From positions 10,957,241-11,021,240 of the forward strand of contig CM049318.1 of the NCBI GenBank assembly GCA_026874595.1: 64,000 nt of DNA, written 5' to 3'. Shown piece by piece: positions 42,301 through 57,300 of this stretch. The notes beneath the pieces were generated by a model. That model worked only from the letters and a program-made list of their open reading frames with translations. It made no database searches and was not told the DNA's origin. The first letter of the stretch is position 1. Each line of letters starts with the position of its first letter. A program made the position numbers and the translations under genes. The stretch comes from Sipunculus nudus. Taxonomy: Eukaryota; Annelida; Sipuncula; Golfingiida; Sipunculidae.

Positions 42301-45300
42301 GTACCTGTGGTTCCAGCTGTGGTGCTGGCTGTTGTGGACACTGTGGTAACAGCTGTGCTGGGTACAGTTGCTGTTGTTGGCACTTGGGTTTTAGTTGTTG
42401 TTTCTTAACAGAAGCAGATGTATAATAAGTATACAAAAAACACATTATTTCATTCAATATATATACTTCCCTTTTGAGTGATTCATGGGGTAATTAATAT
42501 GATGGATATAATTTAATTAGTAGGAATCATTCTAAAATAAGGGAGGGGGCAGAGAAAATGCATAAAAAAATCACTGTTATCCACAAAGCAGCAAGAATTC
42601 TTTGGAGAGTTAAAAGACTGTGTTTTTGATCAGTAATGGTGGATTAAAACCTTGGGTAAATAGGTCAAAATCTTTTGTTATTACAAGTGTCACCTCCACT
42701 TATATCTACCTTAACCTTCACACAATGAATACAATCTCTTCAGTTGTATTTTCTATATATCTTTACCATCACAATAAATACAATCTCTTCAGTTGTATTC
42801 CTCTATATATCTTTACAGTCACATAATAAATACAATATCTTTAGTTGTATCTTCTAATTTCAATATATCTTATATAACATATAATAAATACAAACTCAGT
42901 ATTTTGTTATTGACATTTGTCTTGAAAAAAAAAATAAACAGAAAGCATAGTCAAATTCAGTATACAAACTAGCAGCATCTAGATGAAGATCTGGATATGT
43001 GTAAATACAAATGTTTAATATACATTATCATTGTCCTGTTTTGAACAATGCTAAATTACGTGTCATTAATTTAAGGATTTTCACTGACACATTCCAGTTA
43101 TTCTTTATAGGAAATTATGTTATACCATATGGGGGAAATAGCAGATCTATATATCAACACATGAATACATATATACATCTGTTGTATTCAATAATATATA
43201 TTCAAAAAGTTGACATGAAGTCAAACCCACCTTCATATTTGGTGCAGGCAAATAATTCTATATTTGTGTTCAAGTCCTCTCTGGCATTTTGGCTGTCACG
43301 TTCTGTGTCTAGGTATTCCACGCGCAAAGCAGCAATAGGTTCAGAGAACGTGAGTGAGCCAGCTGTGCTGACACTGGTATACTTTGGTACCTTCTCAAAT
43401 TCTCCATCAGTTGTCTTCTTAACATATACAGACACAGTCAGGGCATTTCCAAGTACGTTTAATCTTGTGACAGTGATTGGTTCTTCTCCTTGGTCTACCA
43501 GCTCAATTGTTACCATAGGATTTGGACCATTTGGTGTAAATGGTACTTTCCAGCCAGGTTTGTTAGGTCTGATATCAGTCACCTCAGTATCACCTTGGAT
43601 GTTACTGGTGATCCTTCCATCCGGGATTGATGTTGTACTTCCCATGCCTTCAGTTTCCTCACAGATAACTGTAAACAGAACAATATTTGATATATACCTG
43701 AACTGCATCTTAGTATGGATTTACAATGAATATTAATATAACATATCCTATTGTAGCCATGACAACAGGACTCAGTAGGCATTTATATGGGACTGGAAAG
43801 CCTAACTTGAGTCATGACACTAGCCATATTGAGGAATGCATCGCATTGGTCTTTCATCATGCATTTCTTTCATGCATTCATATTGCGGTAAAAAACCCAT
43901 AATCTTAACATAAGGCACTAATGATAAATTGACACAAAAGAACCCATATGAAGTCACACCTGAAACTGAAACTGCGTCTCTATGTTAAGGAGTCATTTCC
44001 TGTATTACATACAAGTTGCTAAGTTCACAGAATGCACTTATGGTCAAGCTGGCCATTTGCTATGTCTCGACAGGGACAGGTCCTCTTAGTTGTCCCTTGT
44101 CTTAATCTTAAGATATCCAGAGCCATCCAGAGCAATTACATGTATTAGAATGCTGTTGATGTTTAATGACACTGGGAAATTAATTAATTTAACTAAGAAT
44201 AGTGAATGAGTTAAAATAAATATGCAGTTTCTGCTGTACAAAGTTAATTTTACTTTTTGTATGCATCCTCCCAAATGCAGACCTGATGACACCATGCCTT
44301 GGGTATTTTTTTTTATTAAAATTTAATACTTATTAAATCAAAATGAAATACAAGGGTTCTATATAATAAGGGACATGAAGGAAATAATGATTGCTACTGA
44401 TTCAGCTGATATATCTGGATTAACATGAATACCCAAGTCCTGGGTCCCAAGCACTTATAATTATTGATTCCATTTTTTAAATGTTCAAATGTGATAAAAC
44501 AGAATTTAAGATAAACAAGCAAATTTGCAGAATTTATGTCCCCCACTTCCATCTTTTGTTGTCCCTTGCTTGCCCTATCAATATCTTTTAGTTTTTATTC
44601 TCCCCTGAAGATGTCTCCATATATTATAGTGGCTGTGTTTTAGTTTTCATAACCCCCTGTCATAATTTTTTTGGTGTGAATTGGGAACCAAAGAGGAATT
44701 TTTGTATTGTTTTTGAGCTGCTGATCATTAATTTTCAGACAGACACTCTAAAACCAATCCGAACCAACGTATGCATGAGAGCAATTACTGACCAAAATTT
44801 GAATGAAATGGGATAATATTAAGGAAAGTTGTCCCACAGAGAAGAAAACCTGACTGATGGACAGACACACAGGCAAACCGACAGACACAGACAGACAGAC
44901 AGACAAACCCAAATCAGTGTCCCCTGTTCCAAAGAAGCAGGGGAAAATAAGATCTCACTGACATATTTTAAGGTTCTAATAATGGCATTAGGACATCTGG
45001 ACTCCTGGTCATTTGGTGAATAGAATTAAATGTGTTCTGCAAGTTTTCAGCTGTAAATTTTAATAGGTCTAATTTGATAAATGATAAAAAAGTCATGAGA
45101 GCAGGTACTTTAAGCAATTTTTAATAAATGATTCTGTTGTCTCCTGAATTGCCCACTAGTATGACTTTCCAAATTAAATGAAAATCATCCAATAAAATAT
45201 TGAGATAAAGTCTAAAATTGGTTCATTCTTGAAATAATGAAAGTGAAAAATGGAATGAAACTGTACTCATATAAACATATATACCTGATGTAGTTGCTGA

Positions 45301-48300
45301 TGGAGTTACTGATGTTGTGGCAACTGTTGTAGTTTCAGCAGTTGAAGTGCCTTGTGTGGTGCCAGATGTACTGGCTGTGGTGCCAGTTGTACCAGCTGTT
45401 GTAGTTTCAGTGAATACTGGCAAAGTTGTTGTTCTTGTTTCTTCCTTTGCTCCAGTTGTAGTTTCAAATCCAGCAGTAGTTGTAGCTGTACCAGCAGTAG
45501 TTGTGGATGTACTAGCAGTAGATCCAGGTGTACCAGTTGTGGTTCCAGCAGTTGTACCAGCTGTAGTACCAGATGTACTTCCTGTGGTGCTAGTTGTACC
45601 AGCTGTGGTGCTTGGAGGAGTGAATGTTGAAAATCCTGATGTTCCTTCACCACCTGTGGTTGTTGGAGATGTCACTCCGGTTGTGGTTCCAGCAGTTGTG
45701 CCAGCTGTGGTTCCAGCAGTTGTGCCAGCTGTGGTTCCAGCAGTTGTACCAGCTGTGGTTCCAGCAGTTGTACCAGCTGTGGTGCTTGGAGGAGTAAATG
45801 TTGAAAGTCCTGATGTTCCTTCGCCACCTGTGGTTGTGGGAGCTGTTGCTCCTGTAGTGGTTCCAACAGTTGTACCAACTGTGGTGCCAGTTGTGGTTGT
45901 TCCTGTGGTAAATACTCTTGTTGCCGTTGTTCCTTCACCCTCTGTTGTTGAGACAGAAACTGTTGTTGTTGTGACTGAAACAGTTCAGGAAACATAGGTT
46001 GATTATAATATCAAATGAACACAATCATTTTTATTATAATATCATGGTTTGTAATACAGGAATAGCATATTATGCGGCAGGAAATGGTTAAAGGATATGT
46101 AAAGAGATAAATTTACCTTAATAAGAGTCAGATATGGAAAACTAAACAAAATTACTCCCACCACCCCTCCCCCAATAGGTAAAATTGCTAACACACAATG
46201 AATCTGTTACCTGCCTTAATAATGATAATTAGGTAATAAGAATTCTAAGGCAAACTTGTGGTACCAAAGTCTGATTATGTATGGGGACTCAATCTTGATG
46301 AAATTTTTACTTGAGGTGTCTTAAATATTAAGATAATTGCTTCCCTTTTTATAAGGTTACATCTTATCTATACAACTAAAAAAGTAGTCTGTAAGTATTA
46401 AAATCCTCTTAATGACTGGCTATAGAGTTCTGTTGCCCTTGCTGTAAATGGGGCTACTCATATTACAATAGTGTTTCACTTGTTTAACCTACCTGTATCA
46501 TTAACTGAAATTTCAATTTAAACCAAAATAATCATCTATTTACATACCTCCTTTCTCAAAACAGGCATGGATCTCCATTGTGGCATCCCAAGTAGTAACA
46601 CTGGTATCTCTTGGCTCCAAGAAGGTGACACGAACTTGGTCAACATTTTTCAATGGCTCAAAGAGAATAGGTCGGTTATTTCCATTGGCATCCACTTCAA
46701 TTTCATATTCCTTCTCTTCTAATACTTCACCTGAGTCACTGAGGAATTCCACTTTAACCTTCTTTACGTTTCCAGTGACAGTGACTTTCTGTACCTTCAC
46801 TGTGCTGCTGCTATCTGGTGTTAAATCTATTTTAGTGATAACATTTGTAGTTGTTGGGACACTCAATCCACCATTTACTTTATTGCTAGGACGGAGATCC
46901 TCTCCTGACAGGTCACTTGGTGTCATCTCAATCTGTTTAGGGCTGATGACTGTATGATCATCCATGCCCTCAATCACCTTACACTGAGACACTGAAATAA
47001 TCAGATATTAACACACGGTGAGATCTGTTTGTCATTTACTATTCTACTGCATGACTTCAGCTGCTATTATAGTCATCAATGCACTCAGTAACTACAATTT
47101 AACACATGACTGAGCTGTGAATAAGAGTATTTGTTACAATATTAGATCTATACTAGAGTTTAGCCATAATGCTAGTTCCTCACATATCAACTTTGCTGAA
47201 AAAGGACCTGCATTCCAATCTTTCTATTGGAAAGAGTACTGTTTGAGATACTGGACCATAATAACATCTCACAGGACCAAGAAGAAATAAACTGGAGAAA
47301 AATGTAATTAATGTAAGGCTAACTAAGGATGAACTTCATCCTGTTCCTTCTAGCTCTGGAGATTACAGTGAACCATATGAAACTTACCTGTGGTTGAAAC
47401 TACAGTAGTGCCCGGTGTGGTTGTCTCTGGTACGGCTGTGGTAGTTGCTGGGCCAGTTGTGGTAGTGCCTGGGCCAGTTGTGGTTGTTGCTGAGCCAGTT
47501 GTGGTGGTGCCTGGACCAGTTGTAGTTGTTGCTGGGCCAGTTGTGGTTGTTGCTGGGCCAGTTGTGGTGGTGCCTGGACCAGTTGTGGTTGTTGCTGGGC
47601 CGGTTGTGGTTGTTGCTGGGCCAGTTGTGGTTGTTGCCAGGCCAGTTGTGGTTGTCTCTGGTACAGTTGTGGTAGTGCCTGGACCAGTTGTGGTTGTTGC
47701 TGGGCCAGTTGTGGTGGTGCCTGGACCAGTTGTGGTTGTAGCTGGGCCAGTTGTGGTGGTGCCTGGGCCTGTTGTGGTGACCTCTCCAGCTGTAGTGGTC
47801 TCTACTGGTAGTCCAGTTGTGGTAGAAACTGGGGCAGTTGTTGTAAAGGTGGTAATGGTGGTAGAGGACCTCAATGTTGTAGCTGATAATGAAAAGAAAA
47901 TGCAATATAGTAAATGTATCTAATGTTTAACTAGAAATCCATCTACAAGTAAAACTTTGATTTGCTTTACATAAACCAGTGAGCTGCTAAATTTTACTCA
48001 ACAATGTAGTGCACTGTGGACATGAGAGGGCTCTAACCTGTGGTTGGTGAACTGCTTGGCACTGTAGTCATTCTGCTTGTGGCAGCAGTAACAGTTGAGG
48101 TGGTTGTTGATCCAGGTGGTGTTGTGCCTGAGGTTGAAGGTGTGGTTTGTCCTGGTGTTGTGCTAGTGCCAGCAGTCGTTGTTGTTGATGAGGTGCCTGA
48201 AGTCTGCTGAGTTGGGAATGTAGGCCGCTCAGTTGTTGTGGTACCAGATGTGGTAGTGCTGGCAGTTGAAGATCTGGTAAATGTCACAAATGGAGTTGTC

Positions 48301-51300
48301 CCTTCACCTTGTGTGGTTCCACTTGTGGTGCTTGGAGTAGTGGTACCAGCTTGTGTTGTTCCAGCTGTGGTGCTTGGAGTGGTGGTACCAGCTTCAGTTG
48401 TTCCAGCTGTGGTGCTTGGAGTGGTGGTACCAGCTTGTGTTGTTCCAGATGTAGATACGCCAGTAGTTGTATGTGAAATCACAGTTGTGGTTTCCACAAC
48501 TAAAATTGATTAAATCTCAGTCATTTCATGTTGCAATCATGTAATATAAATGAAGAAAAATTTGGTTATACACTTTCAAATACAAATAAATACAACTGAA
48601 GTACCACAAGATTGAAAGGCTTACCTACATATAAATATATATATAAAACACCAAGCTTAAAACTTGTATTGATATCACAACTTTGGATGATAGCTAGAGC
48701 TGAAATGTGATAATAGCTTTTACACATTGAGTGAAAAAAAATAATGAAGTATTTTAGACTTGCTGGCTCAAAGGTTTCAATTGATATTGATGATTTCATC
48801 AGAAGATATCTCTTGTTTCCTCTTATTTGTGTAACAGAAAGTCCTGAAAATTATGTATGGAATCACAGAGCTTAAATACAGCACCTGGAATGTATAGACA
48901 AAAAATGTCAGCTGGCCATGAACTGAATTTTTGATTTAATGCTTATTATCTTAATGAACAGAAAGTTTTCATATATTTTGTGCACAATATCTTAAAAATA
49001 AAAAATATTGTTTGTTATTGGCAGATGACTGGAAATATCTGAAATCATTTTAAACATCAATCTCTGAACAAACATAGTCTATTTTTAGTCATAAAATCAT
49101 CCTTATAATTTTCAAGTTTGCCTTTGATGATGTGAACAGTTATTCAGGAAGGTTTTATTTTGTGAAAACTCCCTTTCGTGAATGTGGACCCTAGCAAACA
49201 AAAAGGCAACCACAGCATATACAAATGAACATAAAGATCTTATATACCTTGAGTTGTAAAGCAAGCATCGACATCAATCCTTATGTTCATCACTTCTGTT
49301 CCATCAGTTGCTGTTGGGGTAAATTTGAGGCTTGTTGCAAGGACGGTTGGATTGTAAACAACCGGTGTACCATCCGTGATATCATGTGTCTCAGTAACTT
49401 TGGTATCTCCTATCATTCTGTCCAAGGTCACAGATTTTACAGTACCACTACTGTAAATCGTGAAACTCTGCACATAGATTGGCTCTGTGGGACTATCTTG
49501 GTGAGTCAGTATTATCTCAAAACTGGAACGCTCTCCATTGGATCCAGTCTTTTTGAGCTGTAACCCAGGACCACTTGGTCGAATATCTTCTACAGGGTTT
49601 AATGCTGCATCCTCAGGGCTGACCTTCAGGTTGCTGGGAGGTACATACTGTTGTTCATCCATGCCACTGATATAGTCACACACCACTGGAAATGTAAGAC
49701 AACCTATGTAAACCTTTAGAAAAAAAGGCATGATAAGCAGGCATAATATGCCCATCGTATGTTTCATGACCTCCTACCTCATTACATTAGGTTTGAGTTT
49801 GTTGAAAATTTAATTCAGGTGAGAAACATGTCTTAGTAAACATCTCTGAGTTTTAGTAAACATTTTTGAGTTTTATTAGAATGCATTAGATTTTTGGTTT
49901 ATCATCACAGTGTCCCCAAAGTTAAGTGATCTTTGACCTCATTTAAATGCTTTGATTTTTCCAGGAACAGAACTTCAGTGAGATTTAATAATGATTAATA
50001 TTTCTGTTGAGCTGCATCAAAATACATCAAGCTCCCATTAATTTATACTGGCAACACTGCAATTAGGTCTGGTGACCTCTAACCTCATTATAACATATGC
50101 ATGGATTTTGTCTAGAATCAAACATTGGCAAGAAATTCTAGTAGAAATGGCAAGTAGTTATAGTGAGTTTTGTAAAATCCCATTAAAGCCCAGGCAAATC
50201 ATGGCAACAGAAGCAAATCATCACGGCAACAGTAAAGGGTAAATTATAGACCATAAGTATACAATAATACTTCCAGTCTAAGATGGGTGTATACAAACCA
50301 AGACAACCGAGACCAAGTGATGCTGAAATTGTCAGCTAAATTGTCAACATATATTTGATCCATATGTATTTGATCCAGATATAAATGCAAGTTGACAGAG
50401 ATATGCCAATGCAAAACAGTTTAGGTTCGAAAAAATGTTGAATTTTTTTTTGGGTACATTTATCTCCTGAGATTTAAGGTATGCCTGGAACTAAAATTTG
50501 GAGGATTAGGATTATATTGGAGAAGAGCTTGGGTAACAGAGAAGCTGCAGTCAGTCTCTGAATTAATGAAATTACTATTCATATTAGTTACAGTAAAATT
50601 GAGAACAGGAAAAGGCAAAGGAAACTTAATTTTACCTTGTGTGGTTGTTTCTACAGTCGTTGTTGTCACTGCAGGTGTTGTCACTGCACCTGTTGTGGTT
50701 TCAGATGGGGTACCAGTTGTGCCACTGGGTGTGGTTGTTGCAGCCTTTGTGGTTGTAGCAACTGGTGTGCTAGCTGTGGTTGCTGTGGTTGCACTTGTGG
50801 ATGCACTTGTGGTTCCTGTGTTGGCACCTGTGGTTGCTGTGGTCCTGCTTGGTGTTGAAGCAGTGGTAGAGGTTACTCTTGGTGTTGTAGCCCTGGTGGT
50901 TGCTTGTGTTGTGCTCTCTGTCAATGGGAAATAAAAGTAAATAATCAGGATACCAGTTAATATAAAATTCCAAGAAGGTGTTTTACTTTCATTCAGAAAA
51001 TCCTATTTTCAAATTTACTGTTTGACACAAAATCTGGAAAGTTTTCATAAATTAATCTGAAAATGGAATTCAGACTAACAGACCAGTGGATATATGAAAG
51101 AAAATAAGATATCTCTTTGCATACACTGGCACTGAATAACAATTTTTCATTCCTGTTATCTTAAATTAAATTTAAACATTTATAAATAAATTTTAAACCA
51201 AATTATTAAAAACATATAATGACCTGAAAAATTCAATGTTTCTGAACAAATTATAATAGGTTATTTCTCTCACAAATATATGAAACCTAAAGCTACTATT

Positions 51301-54300
51301 ACCAGATGAGGGTGGCACAGATGTTGATGAGGTTGGTGGAGTGACAGTTGTTCCAGCAGTTGTACCAGCAGTAGTTCCAGAGGTTGTGGTTCCAGCAGTT
51401 ATACCAGTTGTGGTTCCTGCAGTTGTGCCAGGTGTGGTTCCAGCAGTTGTGCCAGGTGTGGTTCCAGCAGTGGTGCCAGGTGTGGTTCCAGCAGTTGTGC
51501 CAGGTGTGGTTCCAGCAGTTGTGCCAGGTGTGGTTCCTGTGGTTACACCAGTGGTTGCACTTGTGGGTCCAGTGGTGGCAGCTGTGGTTCCTGTGGTTGC
51601 ACCTGTGGTTCCTGTAGTTACAACTGTAGAGCCAGTTGTGGTGCTGGGTGTAGTACTTGGTGTTCCTGGTGGTGTGGTGGTTGTGACCACAGGTGGAGTT
51701 GTTGTCTCCTCTGTTTCTATAAATAAACACAATTAAAAAATTAGGAGTGAGAAAGCAAGCCACACTTGGTGCTAAGCAGATACCAGTGAGCAATTCAGTG
51801 TATTCACTAATTCTAGCACATTCTGCAAGAGGTTTCCCAAATTTTTATACTATAAAAACCATATAACTATTTTTTTGTGAAGTTGCATGTAATCAGATGT
51901 ACCAGATTCAATCAAACATTACTGTTATCTGACAGCTGAAGTGACAGTGTGAAGTGACCAAATATTTTCAATGTTACCTTCCACATTTGTTGAAATTATT
52001 TCTATGTTACAATTCATGCACATCTGAACTAATTAATTTTCCTTCTTTTTTGAATGAATGCTCTGTTCCAGTATATGTCACACCTGAGGAACAAAGACTT
52101 AATAAAAATAAAATACACAGAACAAATGATGGTTAATACCTTCTGGGGTGGTAACAGCCGTGGTTGGTTGTGTGGTGGCCTCTGTGGTGCCCTCTGTGGT
52201 GACAGTGGTGCTGCCCGTGGTGCTCTCCGGTGGGGAAGAAGTGCCTGGTGTTGTGGGCACAGTCCTTTCAACTGTTGTGGTTCCAACTGTTGTTGTTGTG
52301 CTTATGACTGTAAATTATACAAAAGTATACAGATTGATCAAAATCAGTTAGTTATCATGTCCTGGACCCTTTTAATCTGCTGATAATGAGTTTTGTGTGC
52401 ATCATGTTTGATTTGAATAATATCAACAACTTTAAACTGTAATTTTATTCTTAGTCTTCCAATGGATATCTTCTTTTAGCACACTAAAATTTATCTTTCA
52501 AGAAAGTACAGGCCCTAAAAAATTTATAGACAAGAAAAACAATGCTCGTATTATTATGATCTAAAGGGGGAACTTGACAATTTACTGACACCCCCTTTCG
52601 ATGATAATGCAAATTATAAAAAAATTCTGGTGGAATAATATTGTCATGAGGCTATATATTTTGCCATTTGTGATGTTTGTTGTCATGAATACGTCAAAAC
52701 AACTAAGAAATTCCATTGGTAGAATAAAAATTCAAGTTCTCCCTTGGAGGTTGTTAGAAATAATTAAGAAGTCCAGATTAATTTCAGTGACATACTGAAA
52801 TGTGACAGAATGACCTTCATTGGAACCATGAACAGTGCCACCAATCACTCTAAACACTAACAAAGCCCTCCTTGGCCTTCTCTGACCTATTTGCATTCTG
52901 TCTTTCATAATGATTTATGAGGATAAATTTTTCACAACAAGTTAAACAATTCAGGATCACAGTACAAGCCAATATAAAATAAACTGAAACAGTGGGAGCT
53001 AAACATCACACATAATTACAGTCTTAGACTATATATGAAAAAAAATCAACAATCAAGTTCACAAAAATGTATTTACAGAGCTATTTTACACAGCAAAGAC
53101 TGCAAAATTATTTTAACTTATTGTAAGTAACAGATCAATGTCAGACGTGCCTTTCCAGATGAAGGAGAGTGACTAACATGGCCAAAAAAAGGGCATTACC
53201 CCAAAAGTATGCAATAAATATTCTTTTAGTTTACTGAAGATAAGGTAATGCATCTACTCATGAGGGGCACAAAAAAATATCAGTAACAGATAAAGTCTAA
53301 TTTGTAACAAAAACTTGGGTCTTTCACATATTAAAAATATCATTCACATGGACAATTGAAAAATAACAATGTGACCATTTTATTGAGGATTAATCAGATT
53401 TTCAGTGGTGTTTTTGTAAGTATTCTAATGCAGTGATGTTTTTAATACAGACAAACCATGCATGGGCTGCAAATATGTACAGATACATACCTAAGGATTC
53501 ATAGCAAGCATGGATTGATGCAGTTACATTGTACTCAGTTACGCCTGGGATAGGTCTCTCCAGCGTGATGCGGATCACCTGGGCAGTTACAAAACCATTC
53601 TGACCACCAGCAAGCACAGGCTTCGTTGTATCCTCAACAGCAGTAGGATTATCTTCATTGAATGGCCTGAAGTCCTCACTTTCACTGTCACTTGGCTTGT
53701 ATTCTATCTTGGCTGAAGCCACAGTGCCTGTTAAAGCAATTCTGTCTACCTCTACTGGCTCCTGCAGTCTGATGGTAATTGTTGGTTTGTCATTAGAGTT
53801 TTCAGATGGCAGGTCAAAGGTCACTCCTTTTCCACCTGGTGCCAAGTCCGCCTTATTGCCTCCAGGAGGGTAAAACTCAACAACCTCATTTGCCAAGAAT
53901 GCTGGTTGGTTCATCATTTCGGTGTATTGACAACGGGCTGAATAGTAGGAAAACAGTTATAAAATTGATCACATATATTCCTATACGTCCCTACAACACT
54001 GCCACAAACCTGCACATGATAAAAAGAGTAAACTGTATATGGATTAACTGCAAGCACAAACAGCTGATCACATCAGCAACAAGTCTTCACTTGATATTTT
54101 TGCTTGTACCCTTGGCAGATTTTTCGTATTAATTTTATATGTGTTACACAGAGTATTTGTTAAATCCTTTACTTTTCCCTTTCTTAAGGTATAATGTTTC
54201 TTTGAGGGATACCCTTTACTTGTACAGCATTTAGGCCCAATATCTGTTATTGTTTAATGATTTTAGAGAATAGCTGTTCAACATACTTGTTGTTTTGACC

Positions 54301-57300
54301 ACTGGTGTTGTGGTGATCTCCTCAGACACTGTGGTTACAGGTGGTGTCCTTGTGCTGGTTACTTGTGGAGTGGTAGTACTGGATGAACTGGTGGTTGAGC
54401 TGGTTGTTGCTGATGTTGTTCCAGCTGAACAAAATAAACAATATACACTTGTACTACTACATGACTTAAGACCTGGGTATAATAATATTTTGAAATCAAA
54501 ATATAAGATTGACACAATTCAGTACAAGGAACCACTACACTGTGACCCTGTTGCCTATATGTGACAGTCTGTATGATTTCTCAAACAGATAAAATAAAAC
54601 AACACATCAAATTAAGTTTTAAAAAATTACCAAATGGCCCCAAAGGTCTGTCCAAATTTGAAATGTTTTTTATTACCAAGCCAAAACATATACTACTAGT
54701 CTGAGGGTGAGGCATTATGGTTAAAGAGCTATATAACTGCAGCAGGTACTACCAAAAGGTTTCCCATGTCCATCAACAATGTCCATCAACAACGTCTTAT
54801 GAGACGTATTGGCATATCTGCCAATGCCACATGTCCATCTCATTCAGGCACCAGAAAGCAAGTGTGCTTTTCATCCTCCCATGTACAGCCTACTTTACCA
54901 CAGGGATAGCCTATTAATTGGTCAGTCCACATAGATAAAAAGAGGTGGTAGGTAGCTCTAAGGTCTTACAGTCCAAACTACTTCCTGGGCCAGATCAGGG
55001 ACATACAACCATCATTACAGGTGACTTCACTTCAGAGTTTTTAATTATAAAGTATTCTCCTGTACAGTACTTCTTTCCCCTTGACAATCATAGTACACAA
55101 CACATATTTAGGTAAAATACATGACAACCTTTTTTTTATTAATTTTTTTATTGGTGAAGGTAGCCTGCTGCCACCTCCATTTTTTTAATGCTAACCTAAC
55201 TTTGTATATGCAATGTTATATGTAACATCTGCAATATTCTATTCCTGTTTCAGACTACTTGACAGTGTAGTGACTCACGCTTCCTCCCATTTTATATACT
55301 GGCTAATAAACCAGACCCCAGGACAACTGTACCTGTGGGCCCAGAGTGCATAATTGTTCCCATTGCGGCATCATACCACCAAGGAACCCCTGAAAGGCCC
55401 TCTCATTTGTGAGTGAAACACAGCTGTTGGGCATAGCCTTCCAATTAAGCCTGCAGTGCACTCACCCTGGGTGGGGTCCAATTGTGAAAAATGCTCACTG
55501 CCTCAGCTAAGATTTGAACTCACAATCTCCTGGCTTTGAGCCCTGTGTAATACCCGGAGCGACAGAAGCCAACTGCTTGTTGTGTTTGGCTGATCATGTT
55601 TTTGAATCTACAGTTCTCAACCAGTAGCTAACATAACCAAGCATAATAAGCATCCACTTTTTAGAAAGCTATACCATCAATTCGATATACGCATATTTAC
55701 ATATTTCCAAAATTATAAACTGACATTGATTCCCAAAATCTTTCTATAGGCTTACATAAATTTCAGGGAACTGCAGTGTAAGTTTATCACTTTTCGTTAT
55801 AATTTCACTGTAATTTCAACATAATTCAAGCTAACTGTAAAAATAAGCATCTCCTGTAGTCATACCTGTAGTAGTTCCAACAGGTGTGGTGCCTTCAGTG
55901 ATACCTGATGTGGTTCCAGTTGTGGACAAAGCTGTGGTTGAGGTTGGTTGTTCAGTCTTGGTGGTGGTAGCACCAGTGGTAGAAGCAGCTGTGGTGCCAG
56001 TGGAGCTTGGAGTGGTGACTGTTGTCCAACTGGTGCTGGAGACAATGCCTGTGGTGCTCACTCTTGTGACTGTTGTGGTTGTCTCTGTTGGGGCTGTGGT
56101 TGTAGGACCTGGTCTCTCAGTTGTAGTTGTCACTGAAAACATGGAAGAAAATTAATAGTACCACAGAGACCCTTAAGTTATGTAATAAGTAGTAATTTAT
56201 TTACTATTTTCTCTAATATGTGGTCTTCCATTAAACAGACTGAACTGTATGCTGCGTTTATAGTCCAATGTCACCAACATTGTCAGTCTCATCTGACTCT
56301 GCAATTTGTCTTTCTGTTCAATCAGGTCTGTTGATTCTTTTAGCCTTTCTCGGCAGCCACAGACGTCTATTTGTTTTACAATTGCCCAGGGACAAAGTCT
56401 CATTGAAGAGTAAATGAACCCACCATCTTGCAGTTAAAAATCCAATACCCTAACCATAACACCATTACATTCAAAACTTTCAAATAGACTTCAGTGACAA
56501 TTTTGATGACTGTCTGAATATAGTATTCTTTTTCATAATTTTCTTGTAAAATATTTCTGCATACTATGAATTATCAGTATGAAAGCTTAATTATTGTGAT
56601 TTAACTAATATTGTTTGTTTATTATTGATTTTTCCATAAAATTTAAATACACACTGAGCCATATGGGCCACACATTAACAAAAGCTAAATGACACATATC
56701 ATTATTCTTTAAATAACTTGTCTGCAAAATCTTTCACAAATTCTCCATCCAAATGTGTATATATCATGGAAAAACTTAATTCATACCTGTTTTAACTATG
56801 AAACATAATCAACTCACCTGTGCGTTCATAGCAGGCAAGTATTTCAACAATTTCATCATATTCCAGTTCTGTTCCTACATCGTTTCGTCTGACTTTTGTC
56901 AATGTTATCCTGACCTTCTTCACAGGTTTAGTGCTGTCAAGTTGGTATGGGAAGCTTGCATTATGCACTGGTGCCAATGTAATCCAGGGCCCATCTTTGG
57001 TCCTCTGTACCTCAATCTTGATTGTTTCTGAATTTCCTTTAACCTGAACACTAGCGGCTTGGATACCCTCATCTTCTTTTGTCAGTTCAATTTCTATGAA
57101 TGGATCTGTATTGTCGTCAGGATTTTTTGTTGGTGGTTTCCAGCCTGATCCACCAGGTCTGGCATTTTCTGGATTAGAGTTCTCTGGTTTAGCTGAAAGC
57201 TGGTCATCTGGGATGAATGCTGGATTTTCCATACCCTGTGTCATTGCACACTGAGCTGTAAGAACATTAAAGATGGAAATGGTCAGACAAAAGACCAAAT

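Noticed and set aside
43011-43736. 241-codon plus-strand frame
   Set aside because: Antisense of DL exon e19, which has family-wide conservation and splice sites on the minus strand.
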